From: Mucilaginibacter ginsenosidivorax
GTDB taxonomy: Bacteria > Bacteroidota > Bacteroidia > Sphingobacteriales > Sphingobacteriaceae
Direction of reading: 5' to 3'
Length of the DNA stretch: 64,000 nt
Assembly: GCF_007971525.1 (NCBI RefSeq)
Contig: NZ_CP042437.1
Coordinates: 7,747,414-7,811,413 of the forward strand
A program made the position numbers and the translations under genes. This document shows, piece after piece, positions 52,916 through 61,041 of the stretch (the stretch's first letter is position 1; the number at the start of each line of letters is the position of its first letter). The notes beneath the pieces are model-generated. The model was given only the letters and a program-made list of their open reading frames with translations. It was not told the origin of the DNA and did not search any database.

Positions 52916-52950
52916 TCATTAAATTAGCCGTATTCTATTTAGTTTGAATT

Positions 52951-55900
52951 ATGAATAAAACCTACTCATTGTTAAACAACGCTAAAAAGTTCAGCTTTAT
53001 ATTGGTATGCCTTATCTGCTCGCTGCTCATCAGCAACAGCGCCAGGGCGCAATATTTTGGCCAAAATAAAGTACGGTACAAAAACCTAAAGTTTAAAGTT
53101 TATAAAACACCACATTTCGAAATATACTATTATATCAAAAATGATAGTATGATCAAGCGCTTTGCCCAGGAAAGCGAATTGTGGTACACACTGCATCAAC
53201 AGGTTTTTAAGGATACATTCAAAACAGCCAACCCAATCATTTTATACGCCAATCACCCCGATTTTCAGCAAACCACAGCCATCGACGGAGAAATTGGCGT
53301 AGGTACCGGCGGTATTACCGAGGGTTTAAAAAACCGTGTAGTAATGCCGGTGATGGAAACAAACCAAATGACGCGCCACGTTATAGGTCACGAATTGGTG
53401 CATGCTTTTCAGTACCATGCATTGTTAGGTGGAAATCAGAATGAGAATTTCGAGAACATCAATAACATTCCACTATGGATGATAGAAGGTATGGCCGAGT
53501 ATCTTTCGTTGGGTAAAAAAGATGCCTACACCGCCATGTGGATGCGTGATGCTTATCTGAACCATGATATCCCTACGGTTCGCGATCTGACGGAAAGTAA
53601 CAAGTATTTCCCTTACCGCTACGGAGAAGCCTTTTGGTCGTTTTTAGGATCGACTTACGGAGATACCGTGATCGTGCCATTTTTCAAAAACACAGCCCGC
53701 TACGGCCTTGCATATGGCATCAGGCGTACTTTTGGATACGATGATAAAACACTATCCCGCCTGTGGAAAAACTCAATAGAAAGCACCTACAAGCCCTTTT
53801 TAAAGGATACCGTACAAAAGCCTGTTGGTTTAAAACTGGTAGATAAAGACAATGGTGGCGACCTTGTGGTTGCCCCGGCGGTAAGCCCTGATGGTAAATA
53901 CCTGGCGTTCTTATCTGCCAAAAGCCTGTTCAGTATCGATTTGTACCTGGCTGATGCCCGAACGGGTAAAATTTTGCGCAAGCTCACAAGCAAAGTATCA
54001 AATACCCACATAGATGAGTTTAACTTTATCGAATCGGCCGGCGCATGGTCGCCGGACAGCAAGCGTTTTGCGTTCAGTGTGTTTAGCAAAGGGCGTAATC
54101 GTATGGAAGTTGTTGACATCAACAATGGACGCATCCTTGATGATGTATCAATGGAGCAGGCAGAGCAGTTTAGTAACCTATCCTGGTCGCCAGATGGTAA
54201 GGATATTGTTTTTACCGGCCTTGTTGAAGGACAAAGCGATTTGTACTCCTATAACTTCGATACAAAAAAGATTACGCAGCTTACCAATGATAAGTATACC
54301 GATTACCAGCCAACCTATTCAAGGGATGGTAAAAAGGTTCTATTTTCAAGTGATCGCTCCACCTATGACCAATCGTTAGAGCAGGCCATCACCTTTAACC
54401 TGGCCGAACTTGACCTGGCAACAGGCAAAGTAACCGATATCAAAATATTTAACGGTGCCAACAATTTAAACCCGCAATACTCGGCCGATGGAACCCAGAT
54501 CTACTTCCTGTCCAACAGGGATGGCTTCCGCAATATGTACCGTTATACCATTAGCACAGGCCAGGTTGAGCAAATGACCGATCTGTTTACCGGAATCTGC
54601 GGCATCACCGAGTTTTCGCCTGCATTAAGTGTCTCTGCTAACGATGATGTGGTATATTCCTACTACCGGGCACAAAAATATGCCTTGTACAATGCAAAAG
54701 CATCAGCCTTTAAACCAATTGCGTTACAACCACAGGCGGTAGATTTTGGCGCGGCTATGCTGCCTCCTCCCCATGCCGTGGGAGTTGATCTGATCAACTC
54801 AAATCTTAACAATTTCCTGGCCTACCGTAAAATCCCGACCGATTCTGTTAAAGAAATCCCATATCGCCCTAAGTTTAAGCTTGATTACCTGGCCGGCAGC
54901 GGCGTTGGCATTGGAGTAAGCAGCTTTTATGGCACAAGCCTTTCAAGTGGTATCCAGGGTGTTTTCAGCGATATACTGGGCCGGAATCAAATCTTCGCGG
55001 CGGCATCTGTAAACGGTCAGATTTATGACTCCGGCGCAGCTGTAACTTATGTAAACCAAACTGGCCGATGGAATTTGGGTACAGGTATATCGCATATCCC
55101 TTACCTGTTTGGTATACAAACCGAAACATTGCCGGTTCAAAATGTGGGCGGCAAAAACGTAAAAGTATTATCTCAAAACACAGATATCATCCGCAATTTT
55201 GAAGATGCCGCCAGGGTATTTACCTCCTATCCTATCGATAAAACAAACCGTTTTGAAGTAAGCGCAGGCGCATCCTATAACTCCTATCGCGTTGACAGAT
55301 ACAGCGATACCTATAAAATTGATACTGCAGTTGATGCTAATAACAAACAAACACTAACCTATACCTATCTTAATTCAGATAAGAAAAAGGTAGCCAATTC
55401 GGACGAGGCAGCCTTGCTTGGTTATAATTTAAAATCGTATTCTCTTTTCCAACTGTCAACCGCGCTTGTTGGCGACAACTCGTTTTTTGGAGTAACCGCT
55501 CCCTTGAATGGCTTTAGGTACAGGTTAGAAGCCGGTTATAACTTTGGCACATACAAATTCTTTTCGCCAACTATCGATCTTCGTAAATATGTGCGTGTTG
55601 AGCCGGTTACATTTGCAGCCCGCTTTTATGGCTACGGCCGCTTTGGCGATTCAAACGGTATTTACCCCCTATTTATAGGTTATCCCTTTTACATCAGGGG
55701 TTATGAAGGGCAAACTTTTTACAATAACAATAGCAAGTCATCAAACGGTTTTAATATCGACCAGCTATCGGGTAGCCGCATGGCCGTGTTCAATTTTGAA
55801 ACCCGCCTGCCCTTTACCGGGCCCGAAAAGCTGGCACAAATCAAATCTAAATTTTTGTTTACCGATCTGAACTTGTTTTTTGACGCAGGCCTGGCCTGGA

Positions 55901-56169
55901 ATGCCGGCGAGCATATTTATTTTCAGAAAAACCCGCCGGTTTTAAGCCGCACGGCTGTTGTGGATGAAAATGGTGTACCGCAAGTTGATAGCAACGGCAA
56001 CCCTGTGTTTAATACAACTTACGGTCGTGTACCTGCTTTAAGCGCGGGCATATCGTTAAGGATAAACGTTTTTGGCGCCTTTGTGCTGGAACCTTACCTG
56101 GCTATTCCTTTTAACCGCACCGATGTTAAAAAACCAGTGTTTGGGCTGGGCTTTACACCGGGCTGGTAA
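52951..56169 (+). CDS. Outer-membrane fusion: MA-type peptidase, WD40-like propeller, beta-barrel
   Basis: A 1072-residue protein. Signal peptide (F-I-L-V-C-L-I-C-S-L-L-I-S-N-S-A-R-A). Residues about 35-285 form a gluzincin/peptidase MA-like domain with H-E-L-V-H (H149-E-L-V-H153 by my count, in V-I-G-H-E-L-V-H-A-F-Q-Y) and a downstream E-G-M-A-E-Y likely to give the third ligand. Residues about 290-610 are repeated PD40/TolB-type units (S-P-D-G-K, S-W-S-P-D-G-K). The C-terminus (about 690-1072) has outer-membrane beta-barrel character (alternating strands, Y-I-R-G-Y-E-G, ending in an aromatic W) and resembles bacterial surface-antigen barrels. The substrate is unknown. The domain order is unusual. 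Confidence 0.78.
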   Translation: MNKTYSLLNNAKKFSFILVCLICSLLISNSARAQYFGQNKVRYKNLKFKVYKTPHFEIYYYIKNDSMIKRFAQESELWYTLHQQVFKDTFKTANPIILYANHPDFQQTTAIDGEIGVGTGGITEGLKNRVVMPVMETNQMTRHVIGHELVHAFQYHALLGGNQNENFENINNIPLWMIEGMAEYLSLGKKDAYTAMWMRDAYLNHDIPTVRDLTESNKYFPYRYGEAFWSFLGSTYGDTVIVPFFKNTARYGLAYGIRRTFGYDDKTLSRLWKNSIESTYKPFLKDTVQKPVGLKLVDKDNGGDLVVAPAVSPDGKYLAFLSAKSLFSIDLYLADARTGKILRKLTSKVSNTHIDEFNFIESAGAWSPDSKRFAFSVFSKGRNRMEVVDINNGRILDDVSMEQAEQFSNLSWSPDGKDIVFTGLVEGQSDLYSYNFDTKKITQLTNDKYTDYQPTYSRDGKKVLFSSDRSTYDQSLEQAITFNLAELDLATGKVTDIKIFNGANNLNPQYSADGTQIYFLSNRDGFRNMYRYTISTGQVEQMTDLFTGICGITEFSPALSVSANDDVVYSYYRAQKYALYNAKASAFKPIALQPQAVDFGAAMLPPPHAVGVDLINSNLNNFLAYRKIPTDSVKEIPYRPKFKLDYLAGSGVGIGVSSFYGTSLSSGIQGVFSDILGRNQIFAAASVNGQIYDSGAAVTYVNQTGRWNLGTGISHIPYLFGIQTETLPVQNVGGKNVKVLSQNTDIIRNFEDAARVFTSYPIDKTNRFEVSAGASYNSYRVDRYSDTYKIDTAVDANNKQTLTYTYLNSDKKKVANSDEAALLGYNLKSYSLFQLSTALVGDNSFFGVTAPLNGFRYRLEAGYNFGTYKFFSPTIDLRKYVRVEPVTFAARFYGYGRFGDSNGIYPLFIGYPFYIRGYEGQTFYNNNSKSSNGFNIDQLSGSRMAVFNFETRLPFTGPEKLAQIKSKFLFTDLNLFFDAGLAWNAGEHIYFQKNPPVLSRTAVVDENGVPQVDSNGNPVFNTTYGRVPALSAGISLRINVFGAFVLEPYLAIPFNRTDVKKPVFGLGFTPGW

Positions 56170-56193
56170 TACGCTCTTTAAAAAAATATATTT

Positions 56194-56218
56194 AAGCGGC
56201 CATGCGCCGCTTTTTTTA
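56194..56218 (+). terminator. Intrinsic terminator of the fusion gene
   Basis: Stem AAGCGGC/GCCGCTT (56194-56200, 56206-56212), 5-base loop and T7 tail, 25 bases after the stop codon. The stem is identical to that at 59155-59178. Confidence 0.9.
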
Positions 56219-56281
56219 TTTAAAACCTAAATTAGCAAAAACAGTTAACTGTTTGATTGTTATACCTGTAACCAACCCACT

Positions 56282-56869
56282 ATGAAAAAATTGATATTGC
56301 TTGCTGCTTTGCTTTTATTAGGCTCCACATTATTTGCACAAACAAACGCTGTAAACCCCAAAGCTATTGGCCCGCTAAAGGTTGCTGCGGGCGATGGCAT
56401 GTTACCGGCAAATGATATTGTCAAAAACCTGGCATTATCACAGGATTTATCTGTGTTTTACAACTTTCTCAAAACTGCCAACCTGGCGCTTACATTTCAA
56501 AGCCGTGGCCCTATTACAGTATTTGTTCCTGTTAATGGCGCTTTTCAGAATTTACCCGGCGGAAAACTTGATTCGTTAATGAAACCATCGCACTTTTGGG
56601 AACTCACCCGCATTTTGAGCTACCATGCTATACCTGGCTGGCTAAAGGCAAAAGATATCGAAAAGCAGATTAATAAAAATAAAGGTACGGCTACATTTAC
56701 TACGCTGACTGGCAATAAGCTAACCGCTAAAATTGATGCTAACCGAAATATAGTATTGATTGATGAAAATGGTGGGGAAAGCATCATTAATCGTTTTGAT
56801 ATCGAGCAAAATAACGGCATGTTGCACGTGGTAAACAAAGTACTGCTGCCTAAGGCAAAAATTATTTAA
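56282..56869 (+). CDS. Fasciclin-domain protein, secreted
   Basis: A 195-residue exported protein. Signal peptide (L-I-L-L-A-A-L-L-L-L-G-S-T-L-F-A, cut near A-Q-T). One fasciclin (FAS1) domain from about 40 to 190, with the H1 motif (P-I-T-V-F-V-P-V-N-G-A-F near 77), the Y-H-A-I-P box near 122 and the H2 motif (I-E-Q-N-N-G-M-L-H-V-V-N-K-V-L-L). FAS1 domains usually mediate adhesion or matrix binding at the cell surface. Single gene; function in this species is unknown. Confidence 0.9.
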   Translation: MKKLILLAALLLLGSTLFAQTNAVNPKAIGPLKVAAGDGMLPANDIVKNLALSQDLSVFYNFLKTANLALTFQSRGPITVFVPVNGAFQNLPGGKLDSLMKPSHFWELTRILSYHAIPGWLKAKDIEKQINKNKGTATFTTLTGNKLTAKIDANRNIVLIDENGGESIINRFDIEQNNGMLHVVNKVLLPKAKII

Positions 56870-56986
56870 ATGTACTATGCAATGACAAACCGCTTAAAAT
56901 GCAATTGCGTATTTAACAATAATTAGTTGTAAGGATTAATCCGGTTTTACGACTAAAAAGATAAATCATAGTTCAAAAAACACGAA

Positions 56987-57472
56987 ATGAATAACGTAAT
57001 GAGAAAATCAATTTTTGTTATAGCTATATTAAGCGTTATAACAGCTTTTGGCTGCCAGAGCAGTAATGGCCAGGCTAAACACAAATTAAGCAAGCCTGCG
57101 GCAGAATGGAAGAAAATACTTACACCCAACCAATACTATATTATGGTTGAAAGCGGCACCGAACCGCCTTATAAAAATGATTACTGGAATAACCACGAGA
57201 AGGGTGTTTACGTAAGCGCCGCTACGGGCGAAGTACTATTCAGCTCCGAGGACAAGTTTGATAGCGGCACAGGATGGCCAAGCTTTGTAAAAGCTGTTGA
57301 CCCCAAAAAAGTTGCCATTGTTACCGACAATAGCTACGGTATGAGCCGTGATGAGGTAATAGAAAAAAGTACCGGACTTCATCTTGGTCACGTTTTTGAT
57401 GATGGCCCTGCCGATCGCGGTGGCAAAAGGTATTGCATGAATTCGGGCGCTTTAAAATTTATTAAAAAGTAA
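56987..57472 (+). CDS. msrB: Peptide-methionine (R)-S-oxide reductase, zinc-less, lipoprotein
   Basis: A 161-residue MsrB that reduces methionine-R-sulfoxide in proteins. The core F-S-S-E-D-K-F-D-S-G-T-G-W-P-S-F, H-L-G-H-V-F-D-D-G-P and catalytic Cys in R-Y-C-M-N-S are intact. The two C-x-x-C zinc pairs of the common form are replaced (A-A-T-G where the first should be, E-K-S-T where the second should be), so this is the zinc-free type. The N-terminus has a lipobox (T-A-F-G-C24), so it is exported and probably repairs envelope proteins. A start four codons downstream is equally possible. Its 3' end overlaps the GIY-YIG gene by 11 bases. Confidence 0.92.
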   Translation: MNNVMRKSIFVIAILSVITAFGCQSSNGQAKHKLSKPAAEWKKILTPNQYYIMVESGTEPPYKNDYWNNHEKGVYVSAATGEVLFSSEDKFDSGTGWPSFVKAVDPKKVAIVTDNSYGMSRDEVIEKSTGLHLGHVFDDGPADRGGKRYCMNSGALKFIKK

Positions 57473-57818
57473 TAGCGCGCCTGTTAGCGTTTACAGACGG
57501 ACGCAACTGTGGCCTTGTACGTATGCCGCTTTCATATTTTAATCCAATGGTCAGATCTACCCAATCAGGGTTAACAGGTCTGATCATTTTTTCTTTTTGA
57601 GGCCTTGTATATGTGCTAACAACTTTAAAGCGTTCCATAGCCTGCTCTTCGGTATTAATTTCTTCAAAATACACTAAACGGTTAAGCTGCTGCGCGCTAT
57701 CAAAAAACAAAGTTGGCATATCGCTGTAAAACTGCAGCGTTTTTACCAGGTCTGAGCATAAGCCTACATGAAGATTTTTCCTGTTTCTGTCGGTGATGAT
57801 ATATACAAAACGTTTCAT
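57462..57818 (-). CDS. GIY-YIG-type nuclease-like protein
   Basis: A 118-residue protein with a GIY-YIG-like N-terminus (M-K-R-F-V-Y-I-I-T-D near 1-10, then L-H-V-G-L-C near 16 in place of Y-V-G) and a helical segment with L-N-R-L-V-Y-F-E-E near 45-60, matching the UvrC/YhbQ-type fold in which a Glu binds the metal. The second half is unlike other families. Small family members are annotated endonuclease domain proteins, but activity is unproven and key residues are partly substituted. It is divergent from the XRE-S24 regulator and overlaps msrB tail to tail. Confidence 0.6.
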   Translation of the reverse strand: MKRFVYIITDRNRKNLHVGLCSDLVKTLQFYSDMPTLFFDSAQQLNRLVYFEEINTEEQAMERFKVVSTYTRPQKEKMIRPVNPDWVDLTIGLKYESGIRTRPQLRPSVNANRRAITF

Positions 57819-57832
57819 TTTTTGATAAAAAA

Positions 57833-57863
57833 TTTGGTGAACGAATAAATATTACTAACTTTA
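57833..57863 (+). promoter_or_regulatory. Promoter of the XRE-S24 regulator
   Basis: TTTG (57833-57836), then exactly 19 bases, then TAACTTTA (57856-57863): the best full match to the Bacteroidota -33/-7 promoter in the window (last base A in place of G). It overlaps the first upstream ATG (57863), showing that the gene must start further down, at 57905. Confidence 0.65.
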
Positions 57864-57904
57864 TGAGCATAAAATTACTAATAAATTTAGCAAATGCAAA
57901 TTTT

Positions 57905-58681
57905 ATGTCAATAATTTCACAAAATATTAAGTTCCTTCGCAAAAAGAAGGGAATTACCCAACAGCAGTTTGCTGATGAAGTGGGTATAAAGCGCTCATTG
58001 GTAGGCGCTTATGAAGAAGAGCGCGCCGAGCCAAAATATGAATTACTAAAACAATTAGCAATCTACTTTGACATTAGTATTGATGACTTTATTAATGAAA
58101 CCATTAATGAAAAGTGGACGCCAAAGCCAAAAGGTAACCCCGCAAACCTGCGCGTGCTGAGTATTTCTGTTGATAAAGAGGATAACGAAAACATTGAAAT
58201 GGTGCCGCTTAAGGCCAGCGCCGGCTACTTAAATGGCTATGCCGACCCTGAATATGTAGCCAAGCTCCCTAAGTTTTACTTACCCATGTTTAAGCAGGGA
58301 ACCTACCGTGCTTTTGAAATAAAAGGTGACTCGATGTTGCCGATAGTGTCGGGTGATATTATTATTGCCGAGTACCTTGAAAACTGGGCAGACGTAAAAC
58401 CCGGCGAAACTTACGTGGTAATATCAAAAGATGATGGCGTTGTATATAAAAGGATAGGTAACAAATTCAAAGACAATAAAAAGCTAAAGTTAATATCTGA
58501 TAACCCGGTATATGAGCCGTATGAAATAAACGGCGAAGACGTGCTGGAAATTTGGAAGGCAAAAGGCTATATATCAACCCAATTGCCACAGCCAACACCC
58601 GAACCCACTATGGAAAGTCTTACCAATATGATGGCCCAGATGCAGCGATCGATATCCAACTTACAGCAAAGCAACAATTAA
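57905..58681 (+). CDS. XRE-family regulator with S24 (LexA/CI-type) protease domain
   Basis: 258 residues starting at the ATG at 57905; the ATG 14 codons upstream lies in the -7 box. N-terminal HTH_XRE domain (about 5-65, F-L-R-K-K-K-G-I-T-Q-Q-Q-F-A-D and R-S-L-V-G-A-Y-E). C-terminal S24 peptidase domain with an Ala-Gly cleavage site (K-A-S-A-G-Y-L-N-G), catalytic Ser in K-G-D-S-M-L-P-I and Lys in V-V-Y-K-R-I. Both residues and the cleavage site are intact, so RecA-triggered self-cleavage is expected. No phage genes are nearby. A Q-rich tail ends the protein. Divergent from the GIY-YIG gene. Confidence 0.92.
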   Translation: MSIISQNIKFLRKKKGITQQQFADEVGIKRSLVGAYEEERAEPKYELLKQLAIYFDISIDDFINETINEKWTPKPKGNPANLRVLSISVDKEDNENIEMVPLKASAGYLNGYADPEYVAKLPKFYLPMFKQGTYRAFEIKGDSMLPIVSGDIIIAEYLENWADVKPGETYVVISKDDGVVYKRIGNKFKDNKKLKLISDNPVYEPYEINGEDVLEIWKAKGYISTQLPQPTPEPTMESLTNMMAQMQRSISNLQQSNN

Positions 58682-58755
58682 GTTACATCGGCTTTCTTAA
58701 ACCTTTACGTTATATCTTTATCTTAAGATTAAAACGTAAATAAATTAAAAGAGCT

Positions 58756-59133
58756 ATGAAAAAATTTCTGTTGATGTGCTGTTTCCTGATGGGGATTGCG
58801 GCAGTAAGCCATGCACAAGGTGGCGGTATGAGAAAGAGCCCCGAAGACAGGGCTAAAGATTTGCAGACACAGTTAAAATTAACTGACGATCAAACCGCTA
58901 AGGTTACAGCCATTTATAAAGAGCAGGCTACAAAAATGGACAGCGTAAGAACTGCTGCCAATGGCGACAGGGACGCAATGCGCAGCGCCATGATGCCGAT
59001 GAGAAAAGCAACTAACGATAAAGTGAAAGCTATTTTAACTCCGGAACAAGCTACTGCTTTTGACAAGTTGCAAAAGGACATGATGGATAGGATGAGACAA
59101 GGTGGCGGCGGAGGAGGCGGTTCCCAAAACTAA
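58756..59133 (+). CDS. Spy/CpxP-like periplasmic protein
   Basis: A 125-residue exported protein with signal peptide (F-L-L-M-C-C-F-L-M-G-I-A-A-V-S-H-A, cut near H-A-Q). The mature part is helical with two L-T-D/T-P-E-Q-x-A motifs (L-K-L-T-D-D-Q-T-A-K near 44 and A-I-L-T-P-E-Q-A-T-A near 95), like the L-T-x-x-Q repeats of Spy/CpxP. A Gly-rich tail (G-G-G-G-G-G-G) follows. Spy-type proteins are ATP-independent periplasmic chaperones; similar Bacteroidota proteins are annotated DUF4890. A terminator sits downstream. Confidence 0.75.
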   Translation: MKKFLLMCCFLMGIAAVSHAQGGGMRKSPEDRAKDLQTQLKLTDDQTAKVTAIYKEQATKMDSVRTAANGDRDAMRSAMMPMRKATNDKVKAILTPEQATAFDKLQKDMMDRMRQGGGGGGGSQN

Positions 59134-59154
59134 TTCAATATAATACTACAAATG

Positions 59155-59178
59155 AAGCGGCGATGAGCCGCTTTTTTT
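59155..59178 (+). terminator. Intrinsic terminator after the Spy-like gene
   Basis: Stem AAGCGGC/GCCGCTT (59155-59161, 59167-59173), 5-base loop GATGA, T7 tail. Same stem as at 56194. Confidence 0.92.
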
Positions 59179-59239
59179 ATTTTTGCATGGTAAAGCAAAA
59201 GCTCAGCATTAGATATATTCTATTAAAGCATCCCATAAA

Positions 59240-60370
59240 TTGACATCAGCCAGCGAACACCTGAAAATAAAAATTGACGAGCGAAAGGAAGCCGGCATAT
59301 ACCGCAGCCTGAAACCAGGAAACAGCCTTGTCGACTTCTGCTCAAACGATTACCTGGGTTTCGCACGGTCGGCTGTATTAAAAGAAGATGTTAAAGCCGA
59401 ATTCAATAGTCATCCATTGAGCCTAAACGGTTCAACAGGCTCAAGGCTACTTTCGGGAAACTCGCAATATGCCGAAGACCTGGAACAGGAAATTGCGGCA
59501 TTTCATGAATTTGAAGCCGGCTTGCTATTTAACTCAGGTTATGACGCCAATCTCGGTCTGCTCTCGTCCCTTGCGCAACGTGGCGATACCATTATTCTTG
59601 ATGAATTAATACATGCCTCGGCTATCGACGGTGCAAGGCTAAGTAACGCCAACCGGTATAGCTTCAAACATAACAGTATGGAAAGCCTGGAGGCCAAATT
59701 AAAGGCATCTAAAGGCAATTGCTATGTGGTTGTTGAAAGTATCTACTCTATGGACGGCGATTCGGCCCTAATAAAGGATATCGTTGATATAACAGAAAGG
59801 TACGGTGCGCATTTAATTGTTGATGAAGCACATGCAGTTGGCTTATTCAAAAAAGGCTTAACCAATCAACTTGGCCTCCAAAACCGCGTGTTTGCCACGG
59901 TTGTCACTTTTGGTAAGGCACTTGGCAGTCACGGGGCTATTGTGCTGGGCAGCAAGGTGCTAAAGCAATACCTGATAAACTTTGCCCGGCCATTTATTTA
60001 TAGCACGGCCCCCTCCTTTCATCATTTAGCTTCGATAAAAATGGCTTATCGGCTTTTAAATAATGCCGAAGAGGAAATTATCAACTTGAAAAACAACATC
60101 GCATATTTTAAAAAGCATGTTGACTTCAATAGTGATTACCCTTTATTGCAAAGTGATAGCGCTATCCAATGTATTATTTTAAAAAACAATGACACGGCCC
60201 GCCTGATAGCAAATACCTTACAGTCAGCCGGTTTAGATGTACGACCCATTTTAAGCCCAACGGTAGCCGCCGGTACGGAACGTATAAGAATATGCCTGCA
60301 TAGTTTTAATACCTTAAATGAATTAGCTTTGCTTTGCAATACAGTAAATAATTTTATTAATGCCCGCTAA
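59240..60370 (+). CDS. bioF: 8-amino-7-oxononanoate synthase
   Basis: A 376-residue PLP enzyme of the alpha-oxoamine synthase family: it condenses pimeloyl-ACP (or -CoA) with L-alanine, the first committed step of the biotin ring pathway. Motifs include F-C-S-N-D-Y-L-G near 30, N-G-S-T-G-S-R-L-L-S-G near 55, D-E-A-H-A-V-G near 192 and the PLP lysine in T-F-G-K-A-L-G-S-H-G near 223. The only start that fits is TTG at 59240; the next in-frame ATG is over 140 codons downstream. The stop codon overlaps the bioD start by 11 bases. bioA and bioB are not in the window. Confidence 0.95.
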   Translation: MTSASEHLKIKIDERKEAGIYRSLKPGNSLVDFCSNDYLGFARSAVLKEDVKAEFNSHPLSLNGSTGSRLLSGNSQYAEDLEQEIAAFHEFEAGLLFNSGYDANLGLLSSLAQRGDTIILDELIHASAIDGARLSNANRYSFKHNSMESLEAKLKASKGNCYVVVESIYSMDGDSALIKDIVDITERYGAHLIVDEAHAVGLFKKGLTNQLGLQNRVFATVVTFGKALGSHGAIVLGSKVLKQYLINFARPFIYSTAPSFHHLASIKMAYRLLNNAEEEIINLKNNIAYFKKHVDFNSDYPLLQSDSAIQCIILKNNDTARLIANTLQSAGLDVRPILSPTVAAGTERIRICLHSFNTLNELALLCNTVNNFINAR

Positions 60371-60977
60371 ACAACCCATTTTTATTACCGGCATTGGCAC
60401 CGGTATTGGCAAAACTATAACATCGGCAATTGTGACCGAAAAATTAAAAGCCGATTATTGGAAACCTATCCAATCAGGCGATTTGGATAATAGCGATACC
60501 ATGAAAGTACAAAGCCTGGTTTCCAATCCTATAACAAAATTTCATACCGAAGCATATCGCTTAACACAGCCATTTTCACCTCATAAATCAGCCGCAATTG
60601 ATAAGATTAGCATCGATATGGAAAATATCGTGTTACCTAAAACAGATAACCAGCTGGTGATTGAAGGCGCAGGCGGTTTAATGGTGCCTCTGAACGATAA
60701 TTTTTTAATGATCGACCTGATTAAACAACTTAACCCAAAAGTGATCCTGGTATCACAGCATTACCTGGGGAGCATTAATCATACCCTGTTATCCATACAC
60801 GCGCTTAAAAAATACAACATAGACGTTATTGGTATAATTTTTAACGGCGCCAAGGATATTTATTCAAAAAGCTATATTCTCAATTATTCAAATCTTCCTG
60901 AATTGGGCACCATACCCACTTTTGAAAATCTAACCAGGAAGGCAATTACAGATGCCGGAGCTCTTATTAGCCTATAA
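60360..60977 (+). CDS. bioD: ATP-dependent dethiobiotin synthetase
   Basis: A 205-residue enzyme that uses ATP and CO2 to close the ureido ring of dethiobiotin. The P-loop G-I-G-T-G-I-G-K-T is near residue 12, K-P-I-Q-S-G near 37 and E-G-A-G-G-L near 101, all hallmarks of BioD. The ATG lies inside the last codons of bioF (11-base overlap), so the two are translationally coupled. It would act just after the missing bioA step and before bioB. Confidence 0.95.
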   Translation: MPAKQPIFITGIGTGIGKTITSAIVTEKLKADYWKPIQSGDLDNSDTMKVQSLVSNPITKFHTEAYRLTQPFSPHKSAAIDKISIDMENIVLPKTDNQLVIEGAGGLMVPLNDNFLMIDLIKQLNPKVILVSQHYLGSINHTLLSIHALKKYNIDVIGIIFNGAKDIYSKSYILNYSNLPELGTIPTFENLTRKAITDAGALISL

Positions 60978-60988
60978 TACCCTGGTGA

Positions 60989-61002
60989 GGTTTTGCAAAA
61001 CC
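60989..61002. promoter_or_regulatory. Perfect palindrome GGTTTTGCAAAACC upstream of the 3-hydroxyacyl-CoA dehydrogenase gene
   Basis: A perfect 14-bp palindrome 12 bases after the bioD stop codon and 40 bases before the start of the next gene. It could be an operator for that gene or a small stem in the bioFD 3' end. Confidence 0.4.
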
Positions 61003-61041
61003 AATAATTTGAATCAATTTAGTAATTGTATAAACTAATAA

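Noticed and set aside
57905..58681. XRE-S24 regulator as evidence of a prophage
   Set aside because: No structural, integrase or lysis genes on either side; all neighbours are ordinary chromosomal genes.
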